The notes: generated from the sequence alone by a model not told the origin. A DNA stretch of 18,125 nucleotides from JACCVL01 sp038232655 (GCA_038232655.1 JBBSNM010000056.1:1-18125), one strand, 5' to 3'. Shown: positions 7,111-14,582, numbered from the stretch's first letter. A program made the numbers and translations.

Positions 7111-10100
7111 TCAAGCCCCGAGGCAGCGCGGGCCGAGGAGCGCCTTCAGGTCGGCCATCAGCGCCGGCGACGGAGTCACCCGCAGCCGCTCGTCGAGTCG
7201 CATCAGCGTGGTGGCCGCGCGCGCCTGCAGCTTGAGGTGCACCTCGGTGGCCCCGGGATGGGTCGACAGGACATCCTTGAGCTGGTCCACCGTCGGGCCG
7301 TTGCATCGCGCCGCCGGCAGCGTGATGACCACCGGGCCGACCCCCGTCCGGGTCAGGTCAGGGACCCTGATCTCGCTGGCATGCAGCTCCGGCACCTCGT
7401 CGCGGCGCTTGATGCGACCCTTCACCACCACGATCGTGTCCTCGACGAGCAGCGGGGCGGCGAGCTGGTAAACCGCCGGGAACGCCAGTACGTTGACGCC
7501 GCCCTCGAGGTCCTCGACGGTCACGACCCCCCAGGTGTCGCCCTTCTTGGTCAGCTTGCGCTGCACCGAGGTGACCAGGCCGGCGATGGTGACGGCGCTG
7601 CCCTCGGCCCGCTCCTCGTCGACCAGCAGCTGGCCGACCGTGCAGTCGCTCGTCGTCGACAGCACATGCTCGAGACCGAACAGCGGGTGGTCGGAGACGT
7701 ACAGCCCGAGCATCTCGCGCTCGAAGCCCAGCAACGTCTGCTTGTCCCACTCGTCCACCTCGTCCGAGACCGTGACGCTCACCCCGCCGAAGGACTGGTC
7801 CTCGAGGCCGCCGAACAGCGAGTCCTGACCCATCGCCTCATTGCGCTTGATGTCGACATAGGCGTCGACGGCGTCCTCGTGGATGGCCACCAGCGCGCGC
7901 CGGCGGTGACCGAGGGAGTCGAATGCCCCGGCCTTGGCCAACGACTCGATCACCCGCTTGTTGCACACCAGCGCCGACACCTTGGTGAGGAAGTCGGTGA
8001 AGTCGACGAACCGGCCCCGCTCGGAGCGCGCGGCGACCACCGCGGCAACCACGTTGTGGCCGACGTTGCGGACCGCCGCCAACCCGAAGCGGATGTCGGA
8101 GCCGACCGGGGTGAAGGTCGCCTCGGAGGAGTTCACGTCGGGCGGCAGCACCTTGATGCCCATCCGGCGGCACTCGTTGAGGTAGATCGCCGACTTGTCC
8201 TTGTCGTCGCGGACGCTGGTCAGCAGCGCCGCCATGTACTCGGCCGGGGAGTTGGCCTTGAGGTAGGCCGTCCAGTACGACACCAGCCCGTAGGCGGCCG
8301 AGTGGGCCTTGTTGAAGGCGTAGTCGGAGAACGGCAGCAAGATGTCCCACAGCGTCTGCACCGCGCGCATCGAATAGCCTCGCTCGGTCATACCGGCCGC
8401 GAAGCCCTCGAACTGCCGGTCCAGCTCGGCCTTCTTCTTCTTGCCCATCGCCCGGCGCAGCAGGTCGGCCTGGCCCAGGGAGTAGCCGGCGACCTTCTGC
8501 GCGATCGCCATCACCTGCTCCTGGTAGACGATCAGCCCGTACGTCTCGTCCAGGATCTCGGCCAGCGGCTCGGCCAGCTCGGGGTGGATGGGGGTGACCT
8601 GTTCGCGGGCGTTCTTGCGGTTGGCGTACTTGTTGTGCGAGTCCGCGCCCATCGGCCCCGGCCGGTACAGCGCGCCGACCGCGGAGATGTCGGCGAAGCT
8701 GTCGGGCCGCATCGAGCGCAGCAGCGAGCGCATCGGCCCCCCGTCGAGCTGGAACACCCCCCGGGTGTCCCCGCGGGCCAGCAGCGCGAAGGTCTTTTCG
8801 TCACTCAGCGGGAGGTCCTCCAGCACCACCGTCTCGCCGCGGTTGGTGACGATGTTGGCCAGCGCGTCGTCGAGCACGGTGAGGTTGCGCAGGCCCAGGA
8901 AGTCCATCTTGATCAGCCCGAGCTGCTCGCAGGTCGGGTAGTCGAACTGGGTGATGACCGCGCCGTCCTGATCGCGACGCATGATCGGGATGACGTCCAG
9001 CAGCGGGTCGCTGGACATGATGACGCCGGCGGCGTGCACCCCCCACTGCCGCTTCAGACCCTCGAGCCCGCGGGCGGTGTCGACGACCTTGGCGACGTCG
9101 GCGTCGGACTCGACCAGGCCGCGCAGCTCGCCACCCTCGTGGTAGCGGGGATGGGCGGTGTCGAACAGCTTGGCCAGCGGCACGTCCTTGCCCATGATCG
9201 CCGGCGGCATCGCCTTGGTGATGCGCTCGCCCAGCGCGAACGGGTAGCCAAGCACCCGGGAGGAGTCCTTGACCGCCTGCTTTGCCTTGATCGTGCCGTA
9301 GGTGACGATCTGGGCCACCCGGTCGTCGCCGTACTTGTCGCTGACGTAGCGGATGACCTCACCGCGACGCCGCTCGTCGAAGTCGACGTCGAAGTCGGGC
9401 ATCGAGACCCGGTCGGGGTTGAGGAAGCGCTCGAAGATCAGCCCGTGCTCGAGCGGGTCGAGGTCGGTGATCCGGAGCGCGTACGCGGCGATGGAGCCCG
9501 GTCCGGAGCCGCGACCCGGGCCCACCCGGATGCCGTTGGCCTTGGCCCAGTTGATGAAGTCGGCGACGACGAGGAAGTAGCCGGCGAAGCCCATCTGGGT
9601 GATGACACCGACCTCGTAGTCGGCCCGCGCGCGCACCTGCTCGGTCTGACCGCCGGGGTAGCGCTCGGCCAGCCCGCGCTCGACCTCGGCGGTGAACCAG
9701 GACTGCTCGGTGTGCCCGTCGGGCACACCGAAGCGGGGCATGTAGTTGGCCGTCTCGTCGAAGGCGACCTCGCACCGCTCGGCGATGAGCAGGGTGTTGT
9801 CGCACGCCGCACGCAGCTCGTGCTTGTCCTCCCACAGCGTGCGCATCTCGGCCGGCGACTTGACGTGGAAGTCACGGGCGTCGAACTTGAACCTGCCGGG
9901 GTCGGCGAGCGTCTTGCCCGACTGCACGCACAGCAGCGCCTCGTGCGCGTCGGCGTCCTCGGCATGGGTGTAGTGCAGGTCGTTGGTCGCCACCATCGGC
10001 AGATCGAGGTCGCGGCCGAGCCGCAGCAGGTCGTCGCGGACCGTCTTCTCGATGGCCAGGTCGTGGTCCATCAGCTCGAGGTAGTAGTTGTCGCGGCCGA

Positions 10101-10641
10101 AGATGTCACGGAAGTCCGCCGCACTGCGGCGGGCCTGCTCGTAGTCACCGATGCGCAGCCAGGTCTGCACCTCGCCCGACGGGCACCCGGTGGTGGCGAT
10201 GAGGCCATCGGCGTACTCGGCCAGCAGCTCGCGGTCGGCCCGCGGCTTGTAGAAGAAGCCCTCCAGGCTGGAGCGCGAGGACAGCCGGAAGAGGTTGTGC
10301 ATGCCGGGTGTGCTGGTGGCCAGCACCGTGAGGTGGGTGAACGCGCCGCCGCCGGACACGTCGTCGCCGCCGCCGTTGGACCATCGCACCCGCCGCCGCT
10401 CGGAGCGGTGGGTGCCGGGGGCCAGATAGGCCTCCATGCCGATGATCGGCTTGACGCCGGCGGCGGTTGCCTGGCGGTAGAAGTCGTGGGCGCCGAAGAC
10501 GTTGCCGTGGTCGGTCATCGCGATCGCGGGCATCCCCAGCTCGGCCGTCCGCGCGAACAGCTCGGGCAGCCGGGCCGCCCCGTCGAGCATGGAGTACTCG
10601 GTGTGCACGTGCAGGTGCACGAACGACGAGTCGCTCGGCAT
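7111..10641 (-). CDS. dnaE: DNA polymerase III alpha subunit DnaE (DnaE1 type)
   Basis: This is the replicative polymerase. The 1176-residue protein begins MPSDSSFVHLHVHTEYSMLD, the start of the PHP domain. All nine PHP metal-ligand positions known from the M. tuberculosis enzyme are present: H11, H13, D20, H45, E70, H103, C153, D221, H223. This suggests an active PHP proofreading exonuclease. The polymerase core contains GPGRGSGPGSIAAYALRITD (about 374-393) and the catalytic aspartates in PDFDVDFDERRR (about 415-426). Next come the fingers and tandem helix-hairpin-helix region, an OB-fold near the C-terminus (VTIAGLVTSVQRKLTKKGDT), and a tail domain. ATG 10641 has a strong GAGGAGG 9 bases upstream, which decides the start over the longer frame to 10713. 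No intein or frameshift is visible. Confidence 0.98.
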   Translation of the reverse strand: MPSDSSFVHLHVHTEYSMLDGAARLPELFARTAELGMPAIAMTDHGNVFGAHDFYRQATAAGVKPIIGMEAYLAPGTHRSERRRVRWSNGGGDDVSGGGAFTHLTVLATSTPGMHNLFRLSSRSSLEGFFYKPRADRELLAEYADGLIATTGCPSGEVQTWLRIGDYEQARRSAADFRDIFGRDNYYLELMDHDLAIEKTVRDDLLRLGRDLDLPMVATNDLHYTHAEDADAHEALLCVQSGKTLADPGRFKFDARDFHVKSPAEMRTLWEDKHELRAACDNTLLIAERCEVAFDETANYMPRFGVPDGHTEQSWFTAEVERGLAERYPGGQTEQVRARADYEVGVITQMGFAGYFLVVADFINWAKANGIRVGPGRGSGPGSIAAYALRITDLDPLEHGLIFERFLNPDRVSMPDFDVDFDERRRGEVIRYVSDKYGDDRVAQIVTYGTIKAKQAVKDSSRVLGYPFALGERITKAMPPAIMGKDVPLAKLFDTAHPRYHEGGELRGLVESDADVAKVVDTARGLEGLKRQWGVHAAGVIMSSDPLLDVIPIMRRDQDGAVITQFDYPTCEQLGLIKMDFLGLRNLTVLDDALANIVTNRGETVVLEDLPLSDEKTFALLARGDTRGVFQLDGGPMRSLLRSMRPDSFADISAVGALYRPGPMGADSHNKYANRKNAREQVTPIHPELAEPLAEILDETYGLIVYQEQVMAIAQKVAGYSLGQADLLRRAMGKKKKAELDRQFEGFAAGMTERGYSMRAVQTLWDILLPFSDYAFNKAHSAAYGLVSYWTAYLKANSPAEYMAALLTSVRDDKDKSAIYLNECRRMGIKVLPPDVNSSEATFTPVGSDIRFGLAAVRNVGHNVVAAVVAARSERGRFVDFTDFLTKVSALVCNKRVIESLAKAGAFDSLGHRRRALVAIHEDAVDAYVDIKRNEAMGQDSLFGGLEDQSFGGVSVTVSDEVDEWDKQTLLGFEREMLGLYVSDHPLFGLEHVLSTTSDCTVGQLLVDEERAEGSAVTIAGLVTSVQRKLTKKGDTWGVVTVEDLEGGVNVLAFPAVYQLAAPLLVEDTIVVVKGRIKRRDEVPELHASEIRVPDLTRTGVGPVVITLPAARCNGPTVDQLKDVLSTHPGATEVHLKLQARAATTLMRLDERLRVTPSPALMADLKALLGPRCLGA

Positions 10642-10679
10642 CAGGTGGCGCCTCCTCGGGCGATCGAGCGGACAGCGAA

Positions 10680-10697
10680 GCGGCGATGCGTCGCCGC
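10680..10697. repeat. Short GC hairpin between the acetyltransferase gene and dnaE
   Basis: GCGGCGA and TCGCCGC form a perfect 7-bp stem with a TGCG loop in the 96-bp spacer upstream of dnaE. There is no T-tract on either strand, so it is at best a weak or factor-dependent termination or mRNA-processing structure. I see no clear dnaE promoter in this spacer; TAGGCT at 10740-10735 fits TAnnnT but lacks a -35. Confidence 0.3.
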
Positions 10698-10737
10698 GAG
10701 ACGGCGACGGCACCCGGCCGGGGAAGGCATCGCGAGC

Positions 10738-11247
10738 CTACTGCGCCGCGTCGACACCGCGCCGCGGACGCCACGCGTAGCAGACATCTGGTGCGCCTTC
10801 CTCGTTGCCGGTCCCGTCCCCCCACGCGACCGCCACCAGCCCGTGCGCCTCGTACAGCGCCCGCGCCGGCCGGTTGGCGGCGAAGACCCACAGCTCGAAC
10901 CCGTCCGGGCGCAGCGCCATCGCCAGCTGCAGCAGGTTGCTGCCGACACCTGCGCGGGCGGCCTCGGGCAGCACGTACAGGTGGTCGAGGAACGCGGTGT
11001 CGAGCACCAGCACGGCGACCAGCCGCCCGGTGCCGACCTGCTCGGCCACCCACACCTCGCGCTGCGGTACGACCTGCTCGGCGAACCAGCGGGCGACGTC
11101 GGCCGGGGGGTGCACCGACGGCGGCATGGCCCAGGCCCGGGCCGCCGCCAGCCGGGCCGCCACGAGGACGGCCGCCGCGGCGGCGGTCTCCGTCGCCGCC
11201 AACGGTCGCAGCAGCACGTCGGTGCGGGGCCGTCCGGCAGCACTCAC
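10738..11247 (-). CDS. GNAT family N-acetyltransferase
   Basis: A 169-residue single-domain GNAT enzyme, which would transfer an acetyl group from acetyl-CoA to an unidentified amine. Motif A is clear: FLDHLYVLPEAARAGVGSNL with the R-x-G-x-G type pyrophosphate loop (ARAGVG). Motif B follows as LWVFAANRPARALYEAHGLV, the asparagine and Y-E-x-x-G-F/L signature. The upstream strand (VWVAEQVGTGRLVAVLVLD) is the usual beta-hairpin. The GTG start at 11247 overlaps the rluD stop (GTGA), so it should be translationally coupled to rluD; the longer frame to 11853 shadows rluD. The context (rluD, lspA) is conserved housekeeping and gives no substrate clue. Confidence 0.88.
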   Translation of the reverse strand: MSAAGRPRTDVLLRPLAATETAAAAAVLVAARLAAARAWAMPPSVHPPADVARWFAEQVVPQREVWVAEQVGTGRLVAVLVLDTAFLDHLYVLPEAARAGVGSNLLQLAMALRPDGFELWVFAANRPARALYEAHGLVAVAWGDGTGNEEGAPDVCYAWRPRRGVDAAQ

Positions 11248-12173
11248 GCGACGGCGCGGACCCGTTCGAGAGCGCCGGCGAGATCGGCAGGAGGCGGAGA
11301 GTCGAACCAGACCCGGGAACCGGTCGCCGGGTGCTCGAAGCCGAGCCGGGTGGCGTGCAGCCACTGCCGGGCCAGGCCGAGGCGCTCGGCGAGGACGGGA
11401 TCGGCGCCGTAGGTCAGGTCGCCGACGCACGGGTGCCGCAGCGCGCTCAAGTGCACCCTGATCTGGTGGGTGCGCCCGGTCTCGAGCCGCACCTCCAGCA
11501 GGCTGGCCGACCGGTGCGCCTCCAGCGTGTCGTAATGGGTGATGCTCGGCTTGCCGCCCGAAACCACCGCCCAGCGGTACTCGTGCCGGGGATGTCGCCC
11601 GACCGGGGCGTCCACGGTGCCGCGCAGCGGGTCGAGCTGACCCTGGACGAGGGCCTGGTACACCTTGTCGACCGTGCGGTCGCGGAAGGCGCCCTTGAGC
11701 ACCGAGTAGGCGTGCTCGGACTTCGCGACGACCATCAGGCCGCTGGTGCCGACGTCGAGCCGGTGCACCACCCCCTGCCGCTCGGCCGCACCCGAGGTGG
11801 CGATCGGGTAGCCGGCCGCGGCCAGGTGCCCGACGACCGTGGGACCGCTCCACCCCGGGCTGGGGTGGGCAGCCACGCCGACCGGCTTGTCGACGACCAC
11901 CAGGTCGTCGTCGTCGTGGACGATCCGCATGCCGGCGACCAGCTCGGCGACGGGTACGGGCTCGTAGTCTGGCGCCGGCAGGTCGACGTCGAGCCAGTCA
12001 CCGGCGCGCACCCGGTCGGACTTGGCCGGTTGCTGACCGTCGATCAGCACCGCACCGGTGGCGACCAGGTCGGCGGCGCGGGTGCGTGACAACCCGAGCA
12101 GGCGGGCGAGCGCGCTGTCGAGCCGGTCGCCGTCCAGCCCGTCGGGCACCGGCAGGCTGCGGTGGTCGGTCAT
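11244..12173 (-). CDS. rluD: 23S rRNA pseudouridine synthase, RluD family
   Basis: A 309-residue RluA/RluD-family pseudouridine synthase. An N-terminal S4 RNA-binding domain is visible (about residues 15-70: LDSALARLLGLSRTRAADLV, then GAVLIDGQQPAKSDRVRAGD). The catalytic domain carries the active aspartate in VVHRLDVGTSGLMVVAKS, the motif DLVVVDKPVGVAAHP, and the late motif LETGRTHQIRVHLSALRHPC. Domain order and size match RluD, which modifies helix 69 of 23S rRNA, although single paralogues in actinobacteria are annotated only by family. ATG 12173 overlaps the lspA stop (ATGA), placing it in the TraR-lspA-rluD-GNAT operon. Confidence 0.95.
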   Translation of the reverse strand: MTDHRSLPVPDGLDGDRLDSALARLLGLSRTRAADLVATGAVLIDGQQPAKSDRVRAGDWLDVDLPAPDYEPVPVAELVAGMRIVHDDDDLVVVDKPVGVAAHPSPGWSGPTVVGHLAAAGYPIATSGAAERQGVVHRLDVGTSGLMVVAKSEHAYSVLKGAFRDRTVDKVYQALVQGQLDPLRGTVDAPVGRHPRHEYRWAVVSGGKPSITHYDTLEAHRSASLLEVRLETGRTHQIRVHLSALRHPCVGDLTYGADPVLAERLGLARQWLHATRLGFEHPATGSRVWFDSPPPADLAGALERVRAVA

Positions 12174-12739
12174 GTCCCGGTGTGGTCGGATTCACGACTC
12201 CCGTCCAGGCCGGCCCCCCGCAGCGACTGCACGGCGATGAGGACGGCCGCCACCACGATGCAGCTGTCGGCCAGGTTGAACACCGGGAAGTTCGGCAGCC
12301 GCAGGAAGTCCACGACATGGCCCTGGAAGGGTCCCGGTTCGCGCAGCATCCGGTCGGTGAGGTTGCCCAGCGCGCCACCGAGCAGCAGTCCCAGCGCGAC
12401 CGCCCAGGCCCGGCTGCGGATCCGTACGGCGAGCCAGCCGATGACCACGACGACGACGATCGCCACGACGGTCAGCAGCGCGGTCAGCGAGGTCGCGATG
12501 CTGAACGCGGCTCCCGGGTTGCGCGTCACGGTGAGGTCCAAGACACCGGGGATCACGTCGACGGGGCGGCGACCGACGAGCGTCTCGACGGCGGCCACCT
12601 TGCTGGCCACGTCCAGCACCCAGGCCGTGAATGCCACCGCCGCGAACAGCACCAACCGGCGGGGGGGCGACGGCAACGGCTCGGCTGCGGCAGCGTCGCC
12701 GCCCGCTGGCGTCAGCGACGCTCCTGCTGCTGCTTGCAT
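12170..12739 (-). CDS. lspA: Lipoprotein signal peptidase (signal peptidase II) LspA
   Basis: LspA cleaves the signal peptide of diacylglyceryl-modified prolipoproteins in the membrane. The protein has four predicted helices: LVLFAAVAFTAWVLDVASKV, LTALLTVVAIVVVVVIGWLA, AWAVALGLLLGGALGNLTDR, and FNLADSCIVVAAVLIAVQSL. The two catalytic aspartates lie in GNLTDRML and FNLADSCI. TRNPGAAFSI and VVDFLRLPNFPVFNLAD are family signatures. A polar Ala/Pro-rich N-terminal extension of about 30 residues is seen in some actinobacterial homologues. The start is uncertain: ATG 12739 is used here, GTG 12748 lies three codons upstream, and both overlap the end of the TraR gene by 28-37 bp. There is no clear ribosome site, so coupling to TraR translation is likely. 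Confidence 0.95.
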   Translation of the reverse strand: MQAAAGASLTPAGGDAAAAEPLPSPPRRLVLFAAVAFTAWVLDVASKVAAVETLVGRRPVDVIPGVLDLTVTRNPGAAFSIATSLTALLTVVAIVVVVVIGWLAVRIRSRAWAVALGLLLGGALGNLTDRMLREPGPFQGHVVDFLRLPNFPVFNLADSCIVVAAVLIAVQSLRGAGLDGSRESDHTGT

Positions 12740-13161
12740 GACAGGCACAGTGTGGCACGCGGGAAGGCCATCAGCCGCAGCTTGCCGATCGGCTCACCGC
12801 ACGACTCGCACCGGCCGTAGCTGCCGTCGTCGAGCCGCGCGAGCGCGTGCTCGACCTGGAGCAGCATCTCCCGGCTGTTGTTGGCCAGCGACATCTCGGC
12901 GTCCCGCTCCAGCGCCTTCGAGCCGATGTCGGCCTGGTCGTTGCCGGCGCCGTCTCCACCGTCGCGCAGCAGGGTCTTGATCTCCCGCTCGGCCAGCGCA
13001 ACCTCATCTAGCAGCCGAACGCGATCGGCGTCCAACTCGGAGCGGACCTCGGCGACGTCAGCGGCCGACCATTTCGCCTCACCCTCGCGCACGGGCAACG
13101 AGGCCGCTGCCTTGCCGCCGGTCTTGCCGGCACCGGTCTGCTTGGCGTCTGCCTGGGCCAT
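12712..13161 (-). CDS. TraR/DksA family zinc-finger transcriptional regulator
   Basis: A 149-residue protein with an Ala/Lys-rich N-terminus, a helical coiled-coil region (about 35-110: LDADRVRLLDEVALAEREIK and LERDAEMSLANNSREMLLQ) and a C-terminal C4 zinc finger. The finger is CESC...CLSC with 17 residues between pairs, inside GRCESCGEPIGKLRLMAFPR. This is the TraR/DksA fold that binds the RNA polymerase secondary channel; the actinobacterial members' targets are mostly unknown. ATG 13161 is chosen because the protein sequence becomes family-like from there; the open frame continues to 13734 only as a shadow of divIVA. The G-run ribosome site is only 3 bases from ATG and weak. It appears to be the first gene of a TraR-lspA-rluD-GNAT operon. 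Confidence 0.9.
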   Translation of the reverse strand: MAQADAKQTGAGKTGGKAAASLPVREGEAKWSAADVAEVRSELDADRVRLLDEVALAEREIKTLLRDGGDGAGNDQADIGSKALERDAEMSLANNSREMLLQVEHALARLDDGSYGRCESCGEPIGKLRLMAFPRATLCLSCKQQQERR

Positions 13162-13192
13162 GGGCCCCCCCGTCTCGGTGGTTGGTGCGGAG

Positions 13193-13198
13193 AGGATA
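13193..13198 (-). promoter_or_regulatory. Candidate -10 element for the TraR-lspA-rluD operon
   Basis: TATCCT on the minus strand lies 31 bases upstream of the TraR ATG and fits the -10 consensus at T1, A2, T3 and T6. The region 17-18 bp upstream (GTGTCC/GGTGTC) is a poor -35 and coincides with a hairpin arm. Placement after a likely divIVA terminator supports a new promoter here. Confidence 0.35.
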
Positions 13199-13218
13199 GG
13201 GCACGGACCCGCCTCGGA

Positions 13219-13242
13219 CACCACGGCCGCGCCACCGTGGTG
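13219..13242 (-). terminator. Perfect 8-bp GC hairpin downstream of divIVA
   Basis: CACCACGG (13219-13226) and CCGTGGTG (13235-13242) form a perfect stem with an 8-nt loop, 13 bp beyond the divIVA stop. There is no U-tract, which is common for high-GC actinobacterial terminators. It is a plausible end of the divIVA transcript and overlaps the -35 region of the next promoter. Confidence 0.45.
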
Positions 13243-13248
13243 CCGATG

Positions 13249-13265
13249 CCGCGGCTCAGCCGCGG
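13249..13265. repeat. 17-bp palindrome spanning the divIVA stop codon
   Basis: CCGCGGCT and AGCCGCGG are perfect inverted copies around a single base, and the divIVA TGA (13258-13256) sits at the centre. As DNA it is a symmetric site; as RNA it could fold with a slightly opened loop. It is 6 bp from the 13219-13242 hairpin. Confidence 0.4.
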
Positions 13266-14032
13266 TCGTCCGACTCCTCGCCGAGCAGTGACTGCAAGCG
13301 TGACTGCGGCGGCTGCCCATCCTCGGCGTGCTCTGCGTCGGTGTCTGCATCGCGGTCGGCAGCGGCGTCGGCATCGGTGCCGCCACCCGGCCCGGCGTCG
13401 GCGGCGTCGTTCTCCTCGCCTTCGAGCTGGGCCAGCTGCGAGCTGAAGTACTGCTTGAGCCGGCTGCGGTACTCACGCTCGAAGGCGCGCAGGTGCTCGA
13501 CCTCGCTAGCCATCGCATCCCGCTCGGCCTCGACGTCTGCCAGCAGCTGGCGGCGCCGGTTGCTGACCTCGGCGTCCAGGCTCTCGGCCCGCTCGCGCGC
13601 CTCAGACTGCACGGTCTCGGCCTTGGTGGTGGACTCCTCCTCGAGCCGCAGCGCCTCGGCACGAGCCTCGGACACCAACGTGTCGGCGGTCGCCCTGGCC
13701 TCGGCGACCACCTCGTCAGCGTTGCGCCCGGCAAGCTCCATCAGCCGTGCCGCGGCGAGCGAGGCCTCGGCGACATCGGTCGGCGTGCCGCCGGGTGTCG
13801 ACACCGTGTCCAACCCGGTGGTCTCGCTCGTGCCGACGGTGGGCGCGCTGGACGCCGCCTCGGCGGTCTCGGCGACATCGGACGTCTCCCCCGACCCGTC
13901 GTGGGCGGCCAGCCGCTTCAGCTCGGACTCGACCTCGTCGAGGAACTGGTCGACCTCCCCCATGTCGTAGCCCTCGCGGAGGCGTACCGGCGTGAAGCGC
14001 TTGTTGCGCACGTCTTCGGGCGTCAGTGGCAT
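13256..14032 (-). CDS. divIVA: DivIVA/Wag31 polar growth and division protein
   Basis: DivIVA marks cell poles and septa by binding curved membrane and recruits wall-growth machinery in actinobacteria. The 258-residue protein opens with the DivIVA membrane-binding domain: MPLTPEDVRNKRFTPVRLRE, then GYDMGEVDQFLDEVESEL. A low-complexity Ala/Thr/Ser linker follows (about 45-85), then a long coiled coil (about 87-205: NADEVVAEARATADTLVSEA, RERAESLDAEVSNRRRQLL, HLRAFEREYRSRLKQYFSSQ). The tail is acidic, Asp/Ala-rich, and ends SRLQSLLGEE. ATG 14032 has AGGTGA 4-9 bases upstream, so the start is firm. It lies downstream of yggT across a 179-bp spacer and probably has its own promoter. Confidence 0.97.
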   Translation of the reverse strand: MPLTPEDVRNKRFTPVRLREGYDMGEVDQFLDEVESELKRLAAHDGSGETSDVAETAEAASSAPTVGTSETTGLDTVSTPGGTPTDVAEASLAAARLMELAGRNADEVVAEARATADTLVSEARAEALRLEEESTTKAETVQSEARERAESLDAEVSNRRRQLLADVEAERDAMASEVEHLRAFEREYRSRLKQYFSSQLAQLEGEENDAADAGPGGGTDADAAADRDADTDAEHAEDGQPPQSRLQSLLGEESDDRG

Positions 14033-14211
14033 GGCTCACCTGTTCGGGTCGTGATCTGGCGTTGGGTGTCGGGGCGTCGTGGCACCCGCGGCGCCTTCGG
14101 GTCGCGGGCACCTGCGCCCACGAACGATACAGAAGTCGCACAGCCGACAGCGGACGGGGCGGCCGACGTCGGGGAGACACGCCGGCGGGTCGGCGACGGT
14201 CAGAAAAACCG
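14033..14211 (-). promoter_or_regulatory. yggT-divIVA spacer with a weak promoter candidate
   Basis: This 179-bp spacer holds no gene I can support. The best -10-like element toward divIVA is TATCGT on the minus strand at 14129-14124, about 90 bases upstream of the ATG, with only CTGTCG at a short 15-bp spacing as a -35. It is proposed because divIVA seems separated from yggT. Confidence 0.25.
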
Positions 14212-14221
14212 TCAGAAAAAC
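14199..14221. repeat. 12-bp tandem duplication at the yggT stop codon
   Basis: GTCAGAAAAAC occurs at 14199-14209 and again at 14211-14221, a 12-bp period. On the minus strand this duplicates the last two Phe codons and TGA of yggT in the same frame, giving a second in-frame stop four codons after the first. The T-runs contrast with the GC-rich surroundings. Confidence 0.75.
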
Positions 14222-14502
14222 ACCGCGGCATTGACACCCTGAAGCACCCACAGCGCGATCAGCAGCACCATCGGCGACAGGTCCAGCCCCACCGACCCCA
14301 GCCGCAGCGGCGGGATCACCCGGCGCAGCGCCCGCAGCGGCGGGTCGGTCACGGTGTAGACCGCCTCGCAGATCACCAGCACCAGACCCTGCGGGTGCCA
14401 CGACCGGGCCAGCACCTGCACCCAATCGATGATGAACCGGGAGATCAAGACGATGACGCAGATCCAGAGGACGAAGCCGATGACCTGCCCGACGAGGACC
14501 AT
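14212..14502 (-). CDS. YggT family membrane protein
   Basis: A 96-residue protein with a hydrophobic N-terminal helix (VGQVIGFVLWICVIVLISRF), a central amphipathic part containing the signature VYTVTDPPLRALRRVIPPLR, and a C-terminal helix (LSPMVLLIALWVLQGVNAAV). The TDPPLRPLRRxxP motif identifies YggT, a family repeatedly found beside sepF in Gram-positive division clusters and in plastids. The molecular role is not established, and an accessory role in division or membrane organisation is inferred from neighbours. ATG 14502 is the first good start. A repeat-containing spacer of 80 bp separates it from sepF. Confidence 0.93.
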   Translation of the reverse strand: MVLVGQVIGFVLWICVIVLISRFIIDWVQVLARSWHPQGLVLVICEAVYTVTDPPLRALRRVIPPLRLGSVGLDLSPMVLLIALWVLQGVNAAVFF

Positions 14503-14534
14503 GGGTCGATTGTCCGTTGCGACGCAAGCGGCGC

Positions 14535-14566
14535 CACCACTGGGGTCACCACTGGGTCACCGTTGG
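14535..14566. repeat. Short imperfect tandem repeat in the sepF-yggT spacer
   Basis: Three successive units read CACCACTGGGGT, CACCACTGGGT and CACCGTTGG. They fill the middle of the 80-bp non-coding gap upstream of yggT. This may be slippage-derived; no function is evident. Confidence 0.5.
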
Positions 14567-14582
14567 CGCGACCGCGCGCGCC

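Noticed and set aside
6886..11412. 1508-codon plus-strand open frame
   Set aside because: It lies antisense to DUF3352, dnaE and the GNAT gene, has low-complexity Arg/Gly/His/Val-rich composition and no recognisable domain. Long antisense frames are expected in GC-rich coding DNA.
11248..11853. N-terminal extension of the GNAT protein
   Set aside because: It shadows rluD in another frame; the GTGA overlap gives a complete GNAT domain.
13162..13734. N-terminal extension of the TraR/DksA protein into divIVA
   Set aside because: Low-complexity shadow sequence that overlaps divIVA; the family-like sequence starts at ATG 13161.
13328..14242. 304-codon plus-strand open frame opposite divIVA
   Set aside because: Antisense shadow of a strongly supported coiled-coil gene, with no domain or ribosome site.
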